The notes beneath the pieces were generated by a model, which searched no databases, had not been told where the DNA came from, and saw nothing but the letters and a program-made list of their open reading frames with translations. This document shows positions 1 through 7,878 of a stretch of 23,885 bases of DNA, piece after piece. The stretch spans positions 1 through 23,885 of IMG/VR virus record IMGVR_UViG_3300025645_000444. One strand, written 5' to 3'. Every line of letters starts with the position of its first letter. Positions within the stretch are counted from its first letter, which is position 1. Position numbers and translations under genes: made by a program. The DNA comes from a virus.

Positions 1-39
1 CCACCAACTACATCGTCAATTGAAGTGAACTACGTTTAA
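1..39 (+). CDS. C-terminal end of an upstream protein (partial)
   Basis: Frame 1 is open from the window edge to a TAA at 37-39 and reads PPTTSSIEVNYV. The stop lies nine bases before the next gene, as expected in this tightly packed late operon. Only 12 residues are visible, so no family can be named. From position, the gene is probably another virion (tail or connector) component, which is inference only. Confidence 0.45.
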   Translation, partial: PPTTSSIEVNYV

Positions 40-48
40 CAAACAAGT

Positions 49-780
49 ATGGCTAACAGTAAAATCTCAGCATTAACCCCTGCAAGTACACCGCTTGCGG
101 GGACTGAGACGTTGCCAATTGTGCAGTCAGGTGTCACGGTTAAAGTTGCCGTGTCAGACTTAACTGCTGGGCGCGCTATTTCATCAACAGGTCTTTTGGT
201 TAATACAGCAAGTCAAATTAACTTTTCTGCTATTTCCGTATTAACAATTGCAAGCGCTTGGGGGATTGGCGTTAAAGCATACGCAAGTACAAGTGAACTT
301 TTCACGGGAGTTAGTACAACTGGTTCTTCCGTATTTATTGTAAAAGGAACTGGTGAAATTACCACTGCTGATAATCTAGTCGTTAACACAGCAGCCAAAG
401 GCATCAATTTCACCGCCAATACTCCAGCAGCAGGAATGACGAGTCGGTTGCTGAACTGGTATGAGGAAGGTACTTGGACTCCAAATAAAGGTCAATGTAC
501 AGTTGTAGGCACATTCAGTTCTAGTGGAACATATACCCGTGTTGGTCGTGTTGTAACACTGCGTTTAAATTTATCTGGTTCAACATCTATCACCTGTGCT
601 ACTGGTGCTCAGGTTACAACCAACTTGCCCTACGCTTCATCAACAGATACACCAGCGTTATATATTAATGGTGGATTTTCAGTTAGTGGTGCTGTTGATA
701 CATCGGGAACAATTATGTATGCCGTGGGAACAATAGCTACTACTAACAGTATCATTATTACAGCCACTTATCAAGTTTAG
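49..780 (+). CDS. Small tail-fibre-like virion protein
   Basis: The 243-residue product opens with MANSKISALTPASTPLAGTE, then a 'LPIVQSG..VKVAVSDLTAGR' segment. This opening is familiar from many phage tail-fibre and appendage proteins, where it probably forms the virion-attachment end. The rest is rich in Thr, Ser, Gly, Ala and Val, with no catalytic motif; residues 135-165 (LLNWYEEGTWTPNKG..) resemble the start of a beta-rich tip domain seen in phage fibres. It lies at the head of the visible late operon, nine bases before the tailspike gene. The ATG at 49 has only a weak ribosome site, so coupling to the upstream gene is possible. Role: accessory fibre or adaptor, inferred from sequence style and position. 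Confidence 0.65.
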   Translation: MANSKISALTPASTPLAGTETLPIVQSGVTVKVAVSDLTAGRAISSTGLLVNTASQINFSAISVLTIASAWGIGVKAYASTSELFTGVSTTGSSVFIVKGTGEITTADNLVVNTAAKGINFTANTPAAGMTSRLLNWYEEGTWTPNKGQCTVVGTFSSSGTYTRVGRVVTLRLNLSGSTSITCATGAQVTTNLPYASSTDTPALYINGGFSVSGAVDTSGTIMYAVGTIATTNSIIITATYQV

Positions 781-788
781 GAAATAAA

Positions 789-2060
789 ATGTCTCTTACT
801 AAAACAAGTTTTTCTATGATAAATGGCACTGTTGCCAATATCTTGGACTATGGTGCTGATCCAACAGGGGTTGCCCTTTGTAACACTGCGTTAAGCGCCG
901 CAAAAGCAATCTGCAATACGGTATATTTTCCTCCGGGAACTTTTCGTATTGAAAACTATAACCTTGAGGATTTACGAATAATTGGTGCTGGAGGTGGTGG
1001 GCCAAACTATGGTGTAAATACAACCATTATCCAAGGCTCTGGTGATATTTTTACAGAAGCCAACAATTTTGCAATATCGAATTTGACCATACGTAATACT
1101 GCTGGAGGTACTCTTGGAAAATTGATTCAGGTTAAGGACATTGATACATCAATTGGCCCAATTTCAAATTGTAATTTCCATCGTGCCGCATATCACATCT
1201 ATCATTCAAGCGCGACTAAAACTATTGTTGGAGCAGCCATTCAGGGATGTCAGTTTCGTGAAGCAACTATTTACAGTCGCTATTATGCAAATGCGGGATT
1301 ATTTCAATATTCTGAAACCGATTGTTACACTCAAGCCAATAAACGCGGTTTGTTTATTCAAAGCACATCAACAGCATTAATTTCAGCTAGTGTGTTTGAA
1401 TTTCAAGATGAGGGGGCTGTTTATGTAGTTAACACCACAGTCTTCAGTGATGTTATTCGTGGCCTAAAATTCCAAAACATTCACTTTGAACATAATGGAA
1501 ATGTTACACCTGCCGCTGATGTAACTCTTAACATTACATTATCTCTATCAAAAGTTGAGTTTGATAATTGTGGATTTTACTCATCCACTCTTGCTGGAAA
1601 CGTAGACTGTACTGGTAGTTCAGACTTGCGAATTTTTGAGCATAATTGCCAAGACGCTTCGTATAACGTCAGCGTAGGCACAAAAATTACAGTTGTCAAT
1701 CAAAATGTTGTTGGTGGAAACGATGGGGTTTACACCAATGGTATGTCGATTGCTTCAATTGGTGAACCCTTGGTAAGCGATAAGGGATTTTCAGCTAGGG
1801 GTGAGATTGCAACCACAATATCAGGAACGGTAACGCCAACTCCTGTACCCGCACCATCTTCAAATGCTTCGGCACTAGTTCTTGTTCGGGATAGAACCAC
1901 ATCTGGGGTTGCCGTTTTAATGATGACAGATACTGTTGTAAGCGTTGTTTCATCAACTCTTACAGCTATTACCTTTTCCATATCTGGTGGGTTTCTTGCG
2001 GCGCAAACAACTGGTGGTACAGCCTCAAGAATCTTAGCTTTTAATTACATGACAACATGA
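789..2060 (+). CDS. Tailspike with pectate-lyase-like beta-helix
   Basis: The 423-residue protein contains, at residues 18-55, the signature ILDYGADPTG...ALSAAKAICNTVYFPPGTFRI. This is the N-terminal cap of pectate-lyase-superfamily right-handed beta-helices used in phage tailspikes. The middle (about 60-290) has the alternating N/F/I-rich turns of a beta-helix (FAISNLTIRNT, ISNCNFHRA, KFQNIHFEHN, KVEFDNCGFYSS). A Thr/Val-rich C-terminal segment (about 330-423) may be a trimerising or tip domain. Such proteins bind and often cleave host surface polysaccharide; the active-site acids cannot be identified by eye. A GGAAATAAA ribosome site precedes the ATG. It overlaps the next gene by an ATGA and is the best candidate enzymatic receptor-binding protein here. 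Confidence 0.8.
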   Translation: MSLTKTSFSMINGTVANILDYGADPTGVALCNTALSAAKAICNTVYFPPGTFRIENYNLEDLRIIGAGGGGPNYGVNTTIIQGSGDIFTEANNFAISNLTIRNTAGGTLGKLIQVKDIDTSIGPISNCNFHRAAYHIYHSSATKTIVGAAIQGCQFREATIYSRYYANAGLFQYSETDCYTQANKRGLFIQSTSTALISASVFEFQDEGAVYVVNTTVFSDVIRGLKFQNIHFEHNGNVTPAADVTLNITLSLSKVEFDNCGFYSSTLAGNVDCTGSSDLRIFEHNCQDASYNVSVGTKITVVNQNVVGGNDGVYTNGMSIASIGEPLVSDKGFSARGEIATTISGTVTPTPVPAPSSNASALVLVRDRTTSGVAVLMMTDTVVSVVSSTLTAITFSISGGFLAAQTTGGTASRILAFNYMTT

Positions 2061-2257
2061 ACCCTATCCTCCAACGCCTCAAATCAAAGACCTATTGGGT
2101 AGCAATACTCGGTGCTCTATTAACCGCCATAGAAGCCAACAGTGGATTTATTTCAAGCCTCATGCCACCAACATACGGTAAGTATGCAGTGATGATGTGG
2201 CCTGTTTTAATGCTGATGCTTAGAGAAGTAACTACTTCTGCTTTGGCAGATAAATGA
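2057..2257 (+). CDS. Small two-helix membrane protein, holin-like
   Basis: This 66-residue protein starts with MNPILQRLKSKTYWVAILGA and has two hydrophobic stretches, about residues 13-32 and 40-56, joined by a short loop with Pro-Pro (LMPPTYGKY). The basic N-terminus and two spans resemble small phage holins, but no family is certain. Its ATG overlaps the tailspike stop (ATGA). It lies inside the tail-gene block, about 9 kb from the main lysis cassette, which is unusual for a holin. It could instead be a membrane component for adsorption or DNA entry. Confidence 0.65.
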   Translation: MNPILQRLKSKTYWVAILGALLTAIEANSGFISSLMPPTYGKYAVMMWPVLMLMLREVTTSALADK

Positions 2258-2320
2258 TTTACAGTAATAATTAATTTAAGCAGCCGTATAATCATTTCAG
2301 TTTGATAAATAGGATACAGA
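2258..2320 (+). promoter_or_regulatory. Intergenic gap with possible -10 box and ribosome site
   Basis: This is the largest gap between the visible tail genes. A TATAAT hexamer lies at 2287-2292, but no good -35 box sits 16-18 bases upstream. AGGA at 2311-2314 is a clear ribosome site for the next ATG at 2321. A local late promoter is possible but weakly supported. Confidence 0.25.
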
Positions 2321-3949
2321 ATGACAGATTACTCGCGTTTACGCACTCCATTTGTCAACATGAGTTTCTGTCCAGATGTGCCTAGTAATGCTTTAGGCCC
2401 AAATGAATATAACAGTGGACTAAATGTTGAGGCAGATGTACGTGGAATTAAAAAGATTTCTGGTGAACAAGAGATTCTTTCTGTTATTCCCAATCTACCT
2501 ATTTTTATGGATGGTGGTTTCCGATCTGAAACAGAATGGGTATTTATTGTTGCTACCCGTACTACAGCGAGTCACGGCAATTGGTATTTAGTTACAGCAA
2601 ATGCGATTACCAACATTACACCCGGTATTGGTGCAAATCCTGCTGCTTACTTGCCAGGTTACACAGAAGATTTAAACATTACAACTTCTTGGGTTGGTAA
2701 TGTTTTCTTTATTAATGATGGCATTAGTTCACCTATGTATTTCATACCTACTCGGAATGAGATCTCTATTTATGATACTGCTCCTGATAACTATAAATGG
2801 AACTATGACATTGGTGTAACTGCTACTCGTGCTGGTTTTGTACGTAACTTTTGTTCTCCAAATGTTGGTAACATTTTGATAGCAGGAAATATTACAAAAG
2901 ATTACGCTATTGGTACAACAGTTAATTACCCAACAACTGTACGGTGGTCACAAGCTTTTGCTAATACGGGTGTTCCTGCAACATGGGAACCTACTTTATC
3001 AAACGTAGCTAATGAACAAGAGATTCCAGTACGTGGGCCTATTGTTGATGGTTTCTTTTTAGGTGGTAACTTTTACGTATGCTCTTATTGGGATACGGTT
3101 ATCTTTTCACCTATTGCTTACCAGTCTTCTACAACGCCTGTATTTGGTGTACGTCTGTTAAATCAAGGGCGTGGCCTTATTAATAATAACTGTTGGTCAA
3201 ATACAGATGCCAATGTGTATGGTGTTGATAGTCGTGATATTTGGATTTTTGATGGATCTAACTTTAATCCATTAGGCAATCAAAAAGTTCGTGATTACTT
3301 TTTTAATAATCTTAGTGTGGCTCATTCTGACCGTATCTTTATGGTCAACAACACGCAAAAGAACCAGATTGAGATCTATTATCCTGATCTAACATCACCT
3401 GGTTGGTGTAACAAAATGTTGTCATGGCGTTATGACCTTCAAGTCTGGAATGCTCCTAAAGATGTAGATTTTGCTTGTGATGCTTGTGAAGCTCCAAAGC
3501 TAGTCAATGGAGTGTTTAAGTACGCCTCTAGAACGGTCACATACGCCCGTGGAGACATAGCAAATCAGAAGTTGGTACAAACAGGCGTAGGCAATAGTTT
3601 TATCAACAATCAACCTATTCCCACATTGTTTGAACGTACCAATATGGTTCTACAAACAGAAAAAGGGCCAGTTCCTTACAGCTCTAAAGTTTATATTCAC
3701 CGGGTACTTCCTGAAATTGCAGGTACAGGTGTAATTACTATTACTGTTGGCAGCTCTAATTCCACTGCTCAAACACCTACTTATGGTCAAGTTGGAATTG
3801 TCAATGTAGTTACGGATAATCCTTGGGTAACTACTCAACAGAATGCTGGTAGAACTACTTCAGTAAAAGTAGAATCAAATAATGCTACAGATGCTTGGAA
3901 TCTTACCGCGTTAAACTGGCAGGCTTCTATTGTTGAGGATGCGTTCTAA
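2321..3949 (+). CDS. Tail nozzle / DNA-stabilisation-like beta-propeller protein
   Basis: The 542-residue protein is almost all beta-strand and turn, with repeated blade-like segments: WVFIVATR (about 69), SWVGNVFFINDG (about 123), FVRNFCSPNVGNILIAGN (about 169), NFYVCSYWDTVIFSP (about 250), YGVDSRDIWIFDGSNF (about 303), IEIYYPD..GWCNKMLSWRYDLQVWNAP (about 350). This pattern, including 'run the simulation and check the surface' phrases such as DIWIFDG and LSWRYDLQVW, is typical of P22 gp10-like and T7 gp12-like proteins that close the tail tube and stop DNA leaking. The assignment rests on fold-style resemblance, not a diagnostic motif. It has a good ribosome site, and its stop overlaps the next start as TAATG. 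Confidence 0.55.
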   Translation: MTDYSRLRTPFVNMSFCPDVPSNALGPNEYNSGLNVEADVRGIKKISGEQEILSVIPNLPIFMDGGFRSETEWVFIVATRTTASHGNWYLVTANAITNITPGIGANPAAYLPGYTEDLNITTSWVGNVFFINDGISSPMYFIPTRNEISIYDTAPDNYKWNYDIGVTATRAGFVRNFCSPNVGNILIAGNITKDYAIGTTVNYPTTVRWSQAFANTGVPATWEPTLSNVANEQEIPVRGPIVDGFFLGGNFYVCSYWDTVIFSPIAYQSSTTPVFGVRLLNQGRGLINNNCWSNTDANVYGVDSRDIWIFDGSNFNPLGNQKVRDYFFNNLSVAHSDRIFMVNNTQKNQIEIYYPDLTSPGWCNKMLSWRYDLQVWNAPKDVDFACDACEAPKLVNGVFKYASRTVTYARGDIANQKLVQTGVGNSFINNQPIPTLFERTNMVLQTEKGPVPYSSKVYIHRVLPEIAGTGVITITVGSSNSTAQTPTYGQVGIVNVVTDNPWVTTQQNAGRTTSVKVESNNATDAWNLTALNWQASIVEDAF

Positions 3950-6465
3950 TGACTTTTTCATTATCTTCTGGTGCGCCACAAAATGATGTAGTGGATGCCA
4001 TTAATTATTTGCTTAGTAACTTTAAAGGCACTATTTCTGCCGATGACAGTACTGGTCAAATAACTGGCCCAACTGGTAATGTTGTTTCATATTTATACAA
4101 ATATTTAGCTGTTAAATATGCAGATAATATTACTGGTGCATTAAATTTCAGTAACAGTCCAACCAATCGTTTGTATTATGGTTTACGCAATACCAACAGT
4201 AACATTGAGTCAACTAATCCACAAGATTATGTTTGGACTCAAGTAACCGGAGGATTTGGCACAACCAAATTCTTTTGGTATAGCGTTACTGGTGGTCGTC
4301 AAATTCTAATTCAAGTATCTACTACTAAACCTGATGATGGTTATCTTCAAGATGCTAGCAATGCTATTGATTTAGACATTATTACAACACCATCTTTTAG
4401 TCCTGTTTCTTGGGTATTGTTTCGTGTTGCTAATGATAATACTGAACCAACTAATGCAGAAAGTCAATTTGCTTTAAACCGTAATCCTATTACTGGTGAT
4501 ATTTGCACAATTAACTTTAATGCTGGTACTGAATCAATTCAATACAAGTATGGCACTTCTAGTTGGGCTGTATTAAATAGATATATTACTGGTGACATTA
4601 TTAAGAACCTAGAAGGTCTTGATTGTGCAATTGAAACTGTTACTCATATAGATTTCAATACTACTTTAACTGCACCTCCTTATAAAGCTGGACGAGTTTG
4701 GTATGACCAAGCTACAAATACTCTTGCTTATAACAATACAGTTCTTGGCACTACTATCCATCTTGGAACCAATAGCACATCTACACCTACTAATGGTGGA
4801 GTTGCTTATGGTACGGGTACAGCACTTGCATACACACCTACAGGGTCTACAGGACAGTTTCTAACGTCTGCTGGTGGTGCTCCACCCACTTGGACAAGTG
4901 CTACTGCTTTAGCAGGTGCTATTGGTTACTATGGCGCATACCATGATACGTCTACTGTAACGGCTACCAGTGTAACTACAGCTTATGTCATGAACATAGG
5001 TTCAACTGATTTACAAAATGGCGTCAGTATTGTCAGTGGAACACGTTTAACTGTAGCTAATGCAGGCATTTACAATTTGCAATTTAGTGCGCAGTTATCC
5101 AACCCCAACTCGGCTATTGCTAACGTATCTATTTGGTTGCGTATTAATGGTGTAGATGTTACTGATGGCGCTGGTACAAATGGTGTTCCTGCAAAGCATG
5201 GGTCAAACGATGGTTTACAAATCATCTCTTGGAACTATATTTTAAGTCTTGCTGCTGCTGATTATGTTGAACTGGTTTGGCACTCAGATACAACTGGTGT
5301 TCAACTAATAACATTTCCAGCTACTACTAGTCCTTCTGTTCCTCAATCACCATCTTTGATTGTTACCATTGGTGCACAGTCTCAAATTGGTATTGGATAT
5401 TATGGTCAAACATCTCTTACTAGTACCACTATTGGTACAGGTAGCAAGACCTTTACTGTAAGCATTCCTGCAACAACTACAGCGTTTACTATTGGTACTC
5501 GGGTTAGATTTGCATACACAACCACCCCAAGTAACTTCATGGAAGGTGTGATTACAGCCTTCAGTAATAGCACTATGACAGTGCTTATTGATCTTATTGG
5601 TGGTTCTGGAACGTATGCGACATGGGCCGTATCTGTTGCTGGCAATCAAGGTACTGGTGCTGTTACAAGTGTTACCGCTACAGCCCCTGTTGCTTCATCT
5701 GGTGGTACTACTCCAGTGATTAGCATGGCTGCTGCTACAACGTCAGTTAATGGATACCTTACTTCGACTGACTGGAATACTTTTAATAATAAAGGTTCTG
5801 GTACGGTTACATCGGTAACAGGTACAACAGGACGCATAACATCTACAGGCGGCGTAACACCTGTTATAGACCTTGCCAGTGGTATTGCCACGGCTGGAAC
5901 AACAGGTTCAGCTACGTTAATTCCTGTAGTGACAATTGACACTTATGGTCGAGTTACTGGTATTACTACTGCTGCTAATCCGCAAGGCACACTAACAGGA
6001 TTGTCTGTTGTTTCAGCTAATGGTTTTGCTGGTACATCAAATGGTGGTGCAACTCCTGCACTGACCCTCTCGACAAGCGTTACAGGCATCCTGAAAGGCA
6101 ATGGTACAGCAATGAGTGCTGCTGTAGCTAATACAGACTATGTGCCTTTGTCGACTGTTTTGACTAAAACTGCTGATTACACAATTACCAATACTGATAC
6201 TTGGATTATTAATAACAAGTCTGGTTCAGCAATGGTATTGACGTTTCCTGCGGCTTCAGCATGGCCTGGTAGATCAGTAACAATTAAAAACTTACAAGTG
6301 CAAGCAGTTAATTCAGCTACAAGTAATATTGTTCCAATTGATAGTATTACTGCTGGTACATCTATTCTTTTACCAGTAATAGGTAATTGGGCCACAGTAG
6401 TATCTGATGGTACTAATTGGGTAACAATGGCTCAAGCACCAAATAACATTCTCTTATTAGAGTAA
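3949..6465 (+). CDS. Large tail fibre with C1q-like domain
   Basis: At 838 residues this is the longest product. The N-terminal 280 residues are likely virion-attached. GGVAYGTGTALAYTPTGSTG (about 283-302) is a glycine-rich linker common in phage fibres. Residues about 324-478 (AIGYYGAYHDT...AGIYNLQFSAQLS...VSIWLRINGVDV...YVELVWHSD...SLIVTIGAQ) match the jelly-roll C1q/TNF-like module of phage fibres. A second GIGYYGQTS unit follows. Then comes a repeat-rich region with VTSVTATAPVASSGG, STDWNTFNNKGSG and VTSVTGTTGRI, a motif family widespread in long phage and surface fibres. The C-terminal ADYTITNTDTWIINNKSG...FPAASAWPGRSVTIKN segment resembles fibre tips. It is expected to be a trimeric receptor-binding fibre. 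Start and stop are coupled by TAATG to the preceding gene. Confidence 0.75.
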   Translation: MTFSLSSGAPQNDVVDAINYLLSNFKGTISADDSTGQITGPTGNVVSYLYKYLAVKYADNITGALNFSNSPTNRLYYGLRNTNSNIESTNPQDYVWTQVTGGFGTTKFFWYSVTGGRQILIQVSTTKPDDGYLQDASNAIDLDIITTPSFSPVSWVLFRVANDNTEPTNAESQFALNRNPITGDICTINFNAGTESIQYKYGTSSWAVLNRYITGDIIKNLEGLDCAIETVTHIDFNTTLTAPPYKAGRVWYDQATNTLAYNNTVLGTTIHLGTNSTSTPTNGGVAYGTGTALAYTPTGSTGQFLTSAGGAPPTWTSATALAGAIGYYGAYHDTSTVTATSVTTAYVMNIGSTDLQNGVSIVSGTRLTVANAGIYNLQFSAQLSNPNSAIANVSIWLRINGVDVTDGAGTNGVPAKHGSNDGLQIISWNYILSLAAADYVELVWHSDTTGVQLITFPATTSPSVPQSPSLIVTIGAQSQIGIGYYGQTSLTSTTIGTGSKTFTVSIPATTTAFTIGTRVRFAYTTTPSNFMEGVITAFSNSTMTVLIDLIGGSGTYATWAVSVAGNQGTGAVTSVTATAPVASSGGTTPVISMAAATTSVNGYLTSTDWNTFNNKGSGTVTSVTGTTGRITSTGGVTPVIDLASGIATAGTTGSATLIPVVTIDTYGRVTGITTAANPQGTLTGLSVVSANGFAGTSNGGATPALTLSTSVTGILKGNGTAMSAAVANTDYVPLSTVLTKTADYTITNTDTWIINNKSGSAMVLTFPAASAWPGRSVTIKNLQVQAVNSATSNIVPIDSITAGTSILLPVIGNWATVVSDGTNWVTMAQAPNNILLLE

Positions 6466-6499
6466 TGATGGTTAAAATCACTGGAATTAAAGGATAAAT

Positions 6500-6817
6500 A
6501 TGGGCGCACCTACATCAGCAATAGCAAGTAACCCAACCGCATCAGGTGGTAATGTTACTCCATCGTCTGGTGGTAAAGGTGGAGGAAGTGGTAAAAGTGG
6601 AATGAGTTCGATTCAACCTAGTAATCAGACATTGACAGCCAATACAGCACAACCAGCAATGGGTGCTCCTGCTGCTTATTCAAATACAATTACTACAGAT
6701 CAAACAGCACCTGCTGTAATGAATCAAACAACTCCATCAATGCAAATGGGTTCAGGTAAAAGTGGAATTGCAGGAGCAGTTCCAAATCAACCACAATCAC
6801 AAGGTAAGGGGCAATAA
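6500..6817 (+). CDS. Gly/Ser/Gln-rich low-complexity virion-operon protein
   Basis: This 105-residue protein has no hydrophobic core and is made of Gly, Ser, Ala, Pro, Gln and Asn. GSGKSG occurs twice (about residues 29 and 88) and QPAMGAPAAYS lies in the middle. It is probably disordered. AAAGGATAAAT gives a strong ribosome site at the ATG. It lies between the large fibre and the presumed ejection proteins, so it may be a minor virion or assembly factor. No family is recognised. The MGAP and GKSG motifs recur in the neighbouring products, hinting at co-evolved flexible segments. Confidence 0.6.
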   Translation: MGAPTSAIASNPTASGGNVTPSSGGKGGGSGKSGMSSIQPSNQTLTANTAQPAMGAPAAYSNTITTDQTAPAVMNQTTPSMQMGSGKSGIAGAVPNQPQSQGKGQ

Positions 6818-6819
6818 TC

Positions 6820-7530
6820 ATGGGCGGTGGAAAATCTTCAGGAAGTACGCAAGTACAACTATCTCCCGCTCAAGAAGCGGCTATTACTGCACAAACAAAG
6901 TTTCTTACTGATACAGCACTTCCTGCTTATCAAAAGACTATTGCTGGTGCTGGTGATGTTTATGGTCAAACTGCTCCAGCTACTTTAGCTGCGGCTCAAC
7001 GTGCCACTAATGTTGCTCAACAAACTGGCAACCTTCAACAAGGTGTTGGTTCAGCTAGTTTGCTAGGTGGTACGGCTGGACTTGCATCATTGTTTGATCC
7101 ACAGTACGAACAGAATCAGATTCAAGGTGCTTTGCAAGCTGGTAGAGAATCAGCCCGTGAATCACAAGCTGGTCAAAATGCTATGTACGGTGCTGCTGGT
7201 GGACTTGGATCTTCCAGACAAGCTCTAGCTGATGTAAATATGTCTAGCTTGAATGCACAACGTCAAGCCACTGCTGCTGCTGATGCTCAAGCTAAAGTAC
7301 AAGCTAATAAAGCTGCTGCTGCTCAAGGTCTTATTAGTGCTGGTCAAACAGGTTTGGGTGCTGCTAATCAAGCTGCTGGTGCTCAAATTGGATACGCTGG
7401 TGCTCCACAAGACCTCTACAGTAAGTATGCTTCTGTTGTGTTTGGTACACCTCAAGCATCTACAACACCTAACTTTACTGGTACTCAAGGACAGACAACT
7501 TCTGGCAAGAGTGCTGGATTTAAAATTTAA
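6820..7530 (+). CDS. Ala/Gln-rich internal virion (DNA ejection-like) protein
   Basis: The 236-residue product starts MGGGKSSGSTQVQLSPAQEA and has a long predicted helical middle (about 20-190) dominated by Ala, Gln and Gly, for example QRATNVAQQTG, RESARESQAGQNAMYGAAGG and ADAQAKVQANKAAAAQG. Proteins with an MGGGK/MGGKS start and Ala/Gln-rich helices are common among podovirus internal virion proteins that leave the capsid with the DNA and form a channel through the envelope (P22 gp7/gp20/gp16-type roles). The order nozzle, fibre, then a run of such proteins supports this, but no diagnostic domain is visible. The C-terminus is a flexible Thr/Gly/Gln tail. Confidence 0.55.
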   Translation: MGGGKSSGSTQVQLSPAQEAAITAQTKFLTDTALPAYQKTIAGAGDVYGQTAPATLAAAQRATNVAQQTGNLQQGVGSASLLGGTAGLASLFDPQYEQNQIQGALQAGRESARESQAGQNAMYGAAGGLGSSRQALADVNMSSLNAQRQATAAADAQAKVQANKAAAAQGLISAGQTGLGAANQAAGAQIGYAGAPQDLYSKYASVVFGTPQASTTPNFTGTQGQTTSGKSAGFKI

Positions 7531-7539
7531 GGATAGTTT

Positions 7540-7878
7540 ATGGCAACCACAGCAGCACCAGGTTTAGAATTTCAGAATTGGCAAAATCTTCCTGGAATAA
7601 TGGAAACGGCACAAGGAGGAAAAAGCCCATTATTAAAAATGCTTGGGTTATTAATGTCTGGTGACTCATCTACATCTGAACCTAGTGCTACCCCTGAAGG
7701 AGCCGTCAATCCTAGTGGTTATGGAATTACACCGCCACAAATGGGTGCTCCATCAATGGGTATAAAAGCACCTCCATTTGGATTGCCTCCTTTGCCAGTA
7801 ACATCTTTACCTACGCCTAACACTCAAGCAACTCCTGACTATTACCATAGTCAAATTAAATCTTATTGGGGTCAATAA
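7540..7878 (+). CDS. Pro-rich small protein in the ejection-protein cluster
   Basis: This 112-residue protein has an N-terminal segment with aromatic residues (LEFQNWQNLPGIMETA), one short hydrophobic stretch (LLKMLGLLMSG, about 31-41), then a Pro/Gly/Thr-rich disordered half (GITPPQMGAPSMGIKAPPFG). It ends in SQIKSYWGQ. AAGGA precedes the ATG, and the stop overlaps the next start as TAATG at 7876-7880, so the two products are probably translated together. No family is recognised; a minor virion or assembly protein is likely from position. Confidence 0.6.
   Translation: MATTAAPGLEFQNWQNLPGIMETAQGGKSPLLKMLGLLMSGDSSTSEPSATPEGAVNPSGYGITPPQMGAPSMGIKAPPFGLPPLPVTSLPTPNTQATPDYYHSQIKSYWGQ

Noticed and set aside
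5347-5942. Minus-strand frames of 79-100 residues inside the large fibre gene
   Set aside because: They are antisense to a clearly coding, repeat-rich gene and have no family resemblance or ribosome sites.
6465-6497. Ten-codon frame MMVKITGIKG overlapping the fibre stop
   Set aside because: Too short to judge; its 3' end is the ribosome site of the next gene, which explains the spacing.
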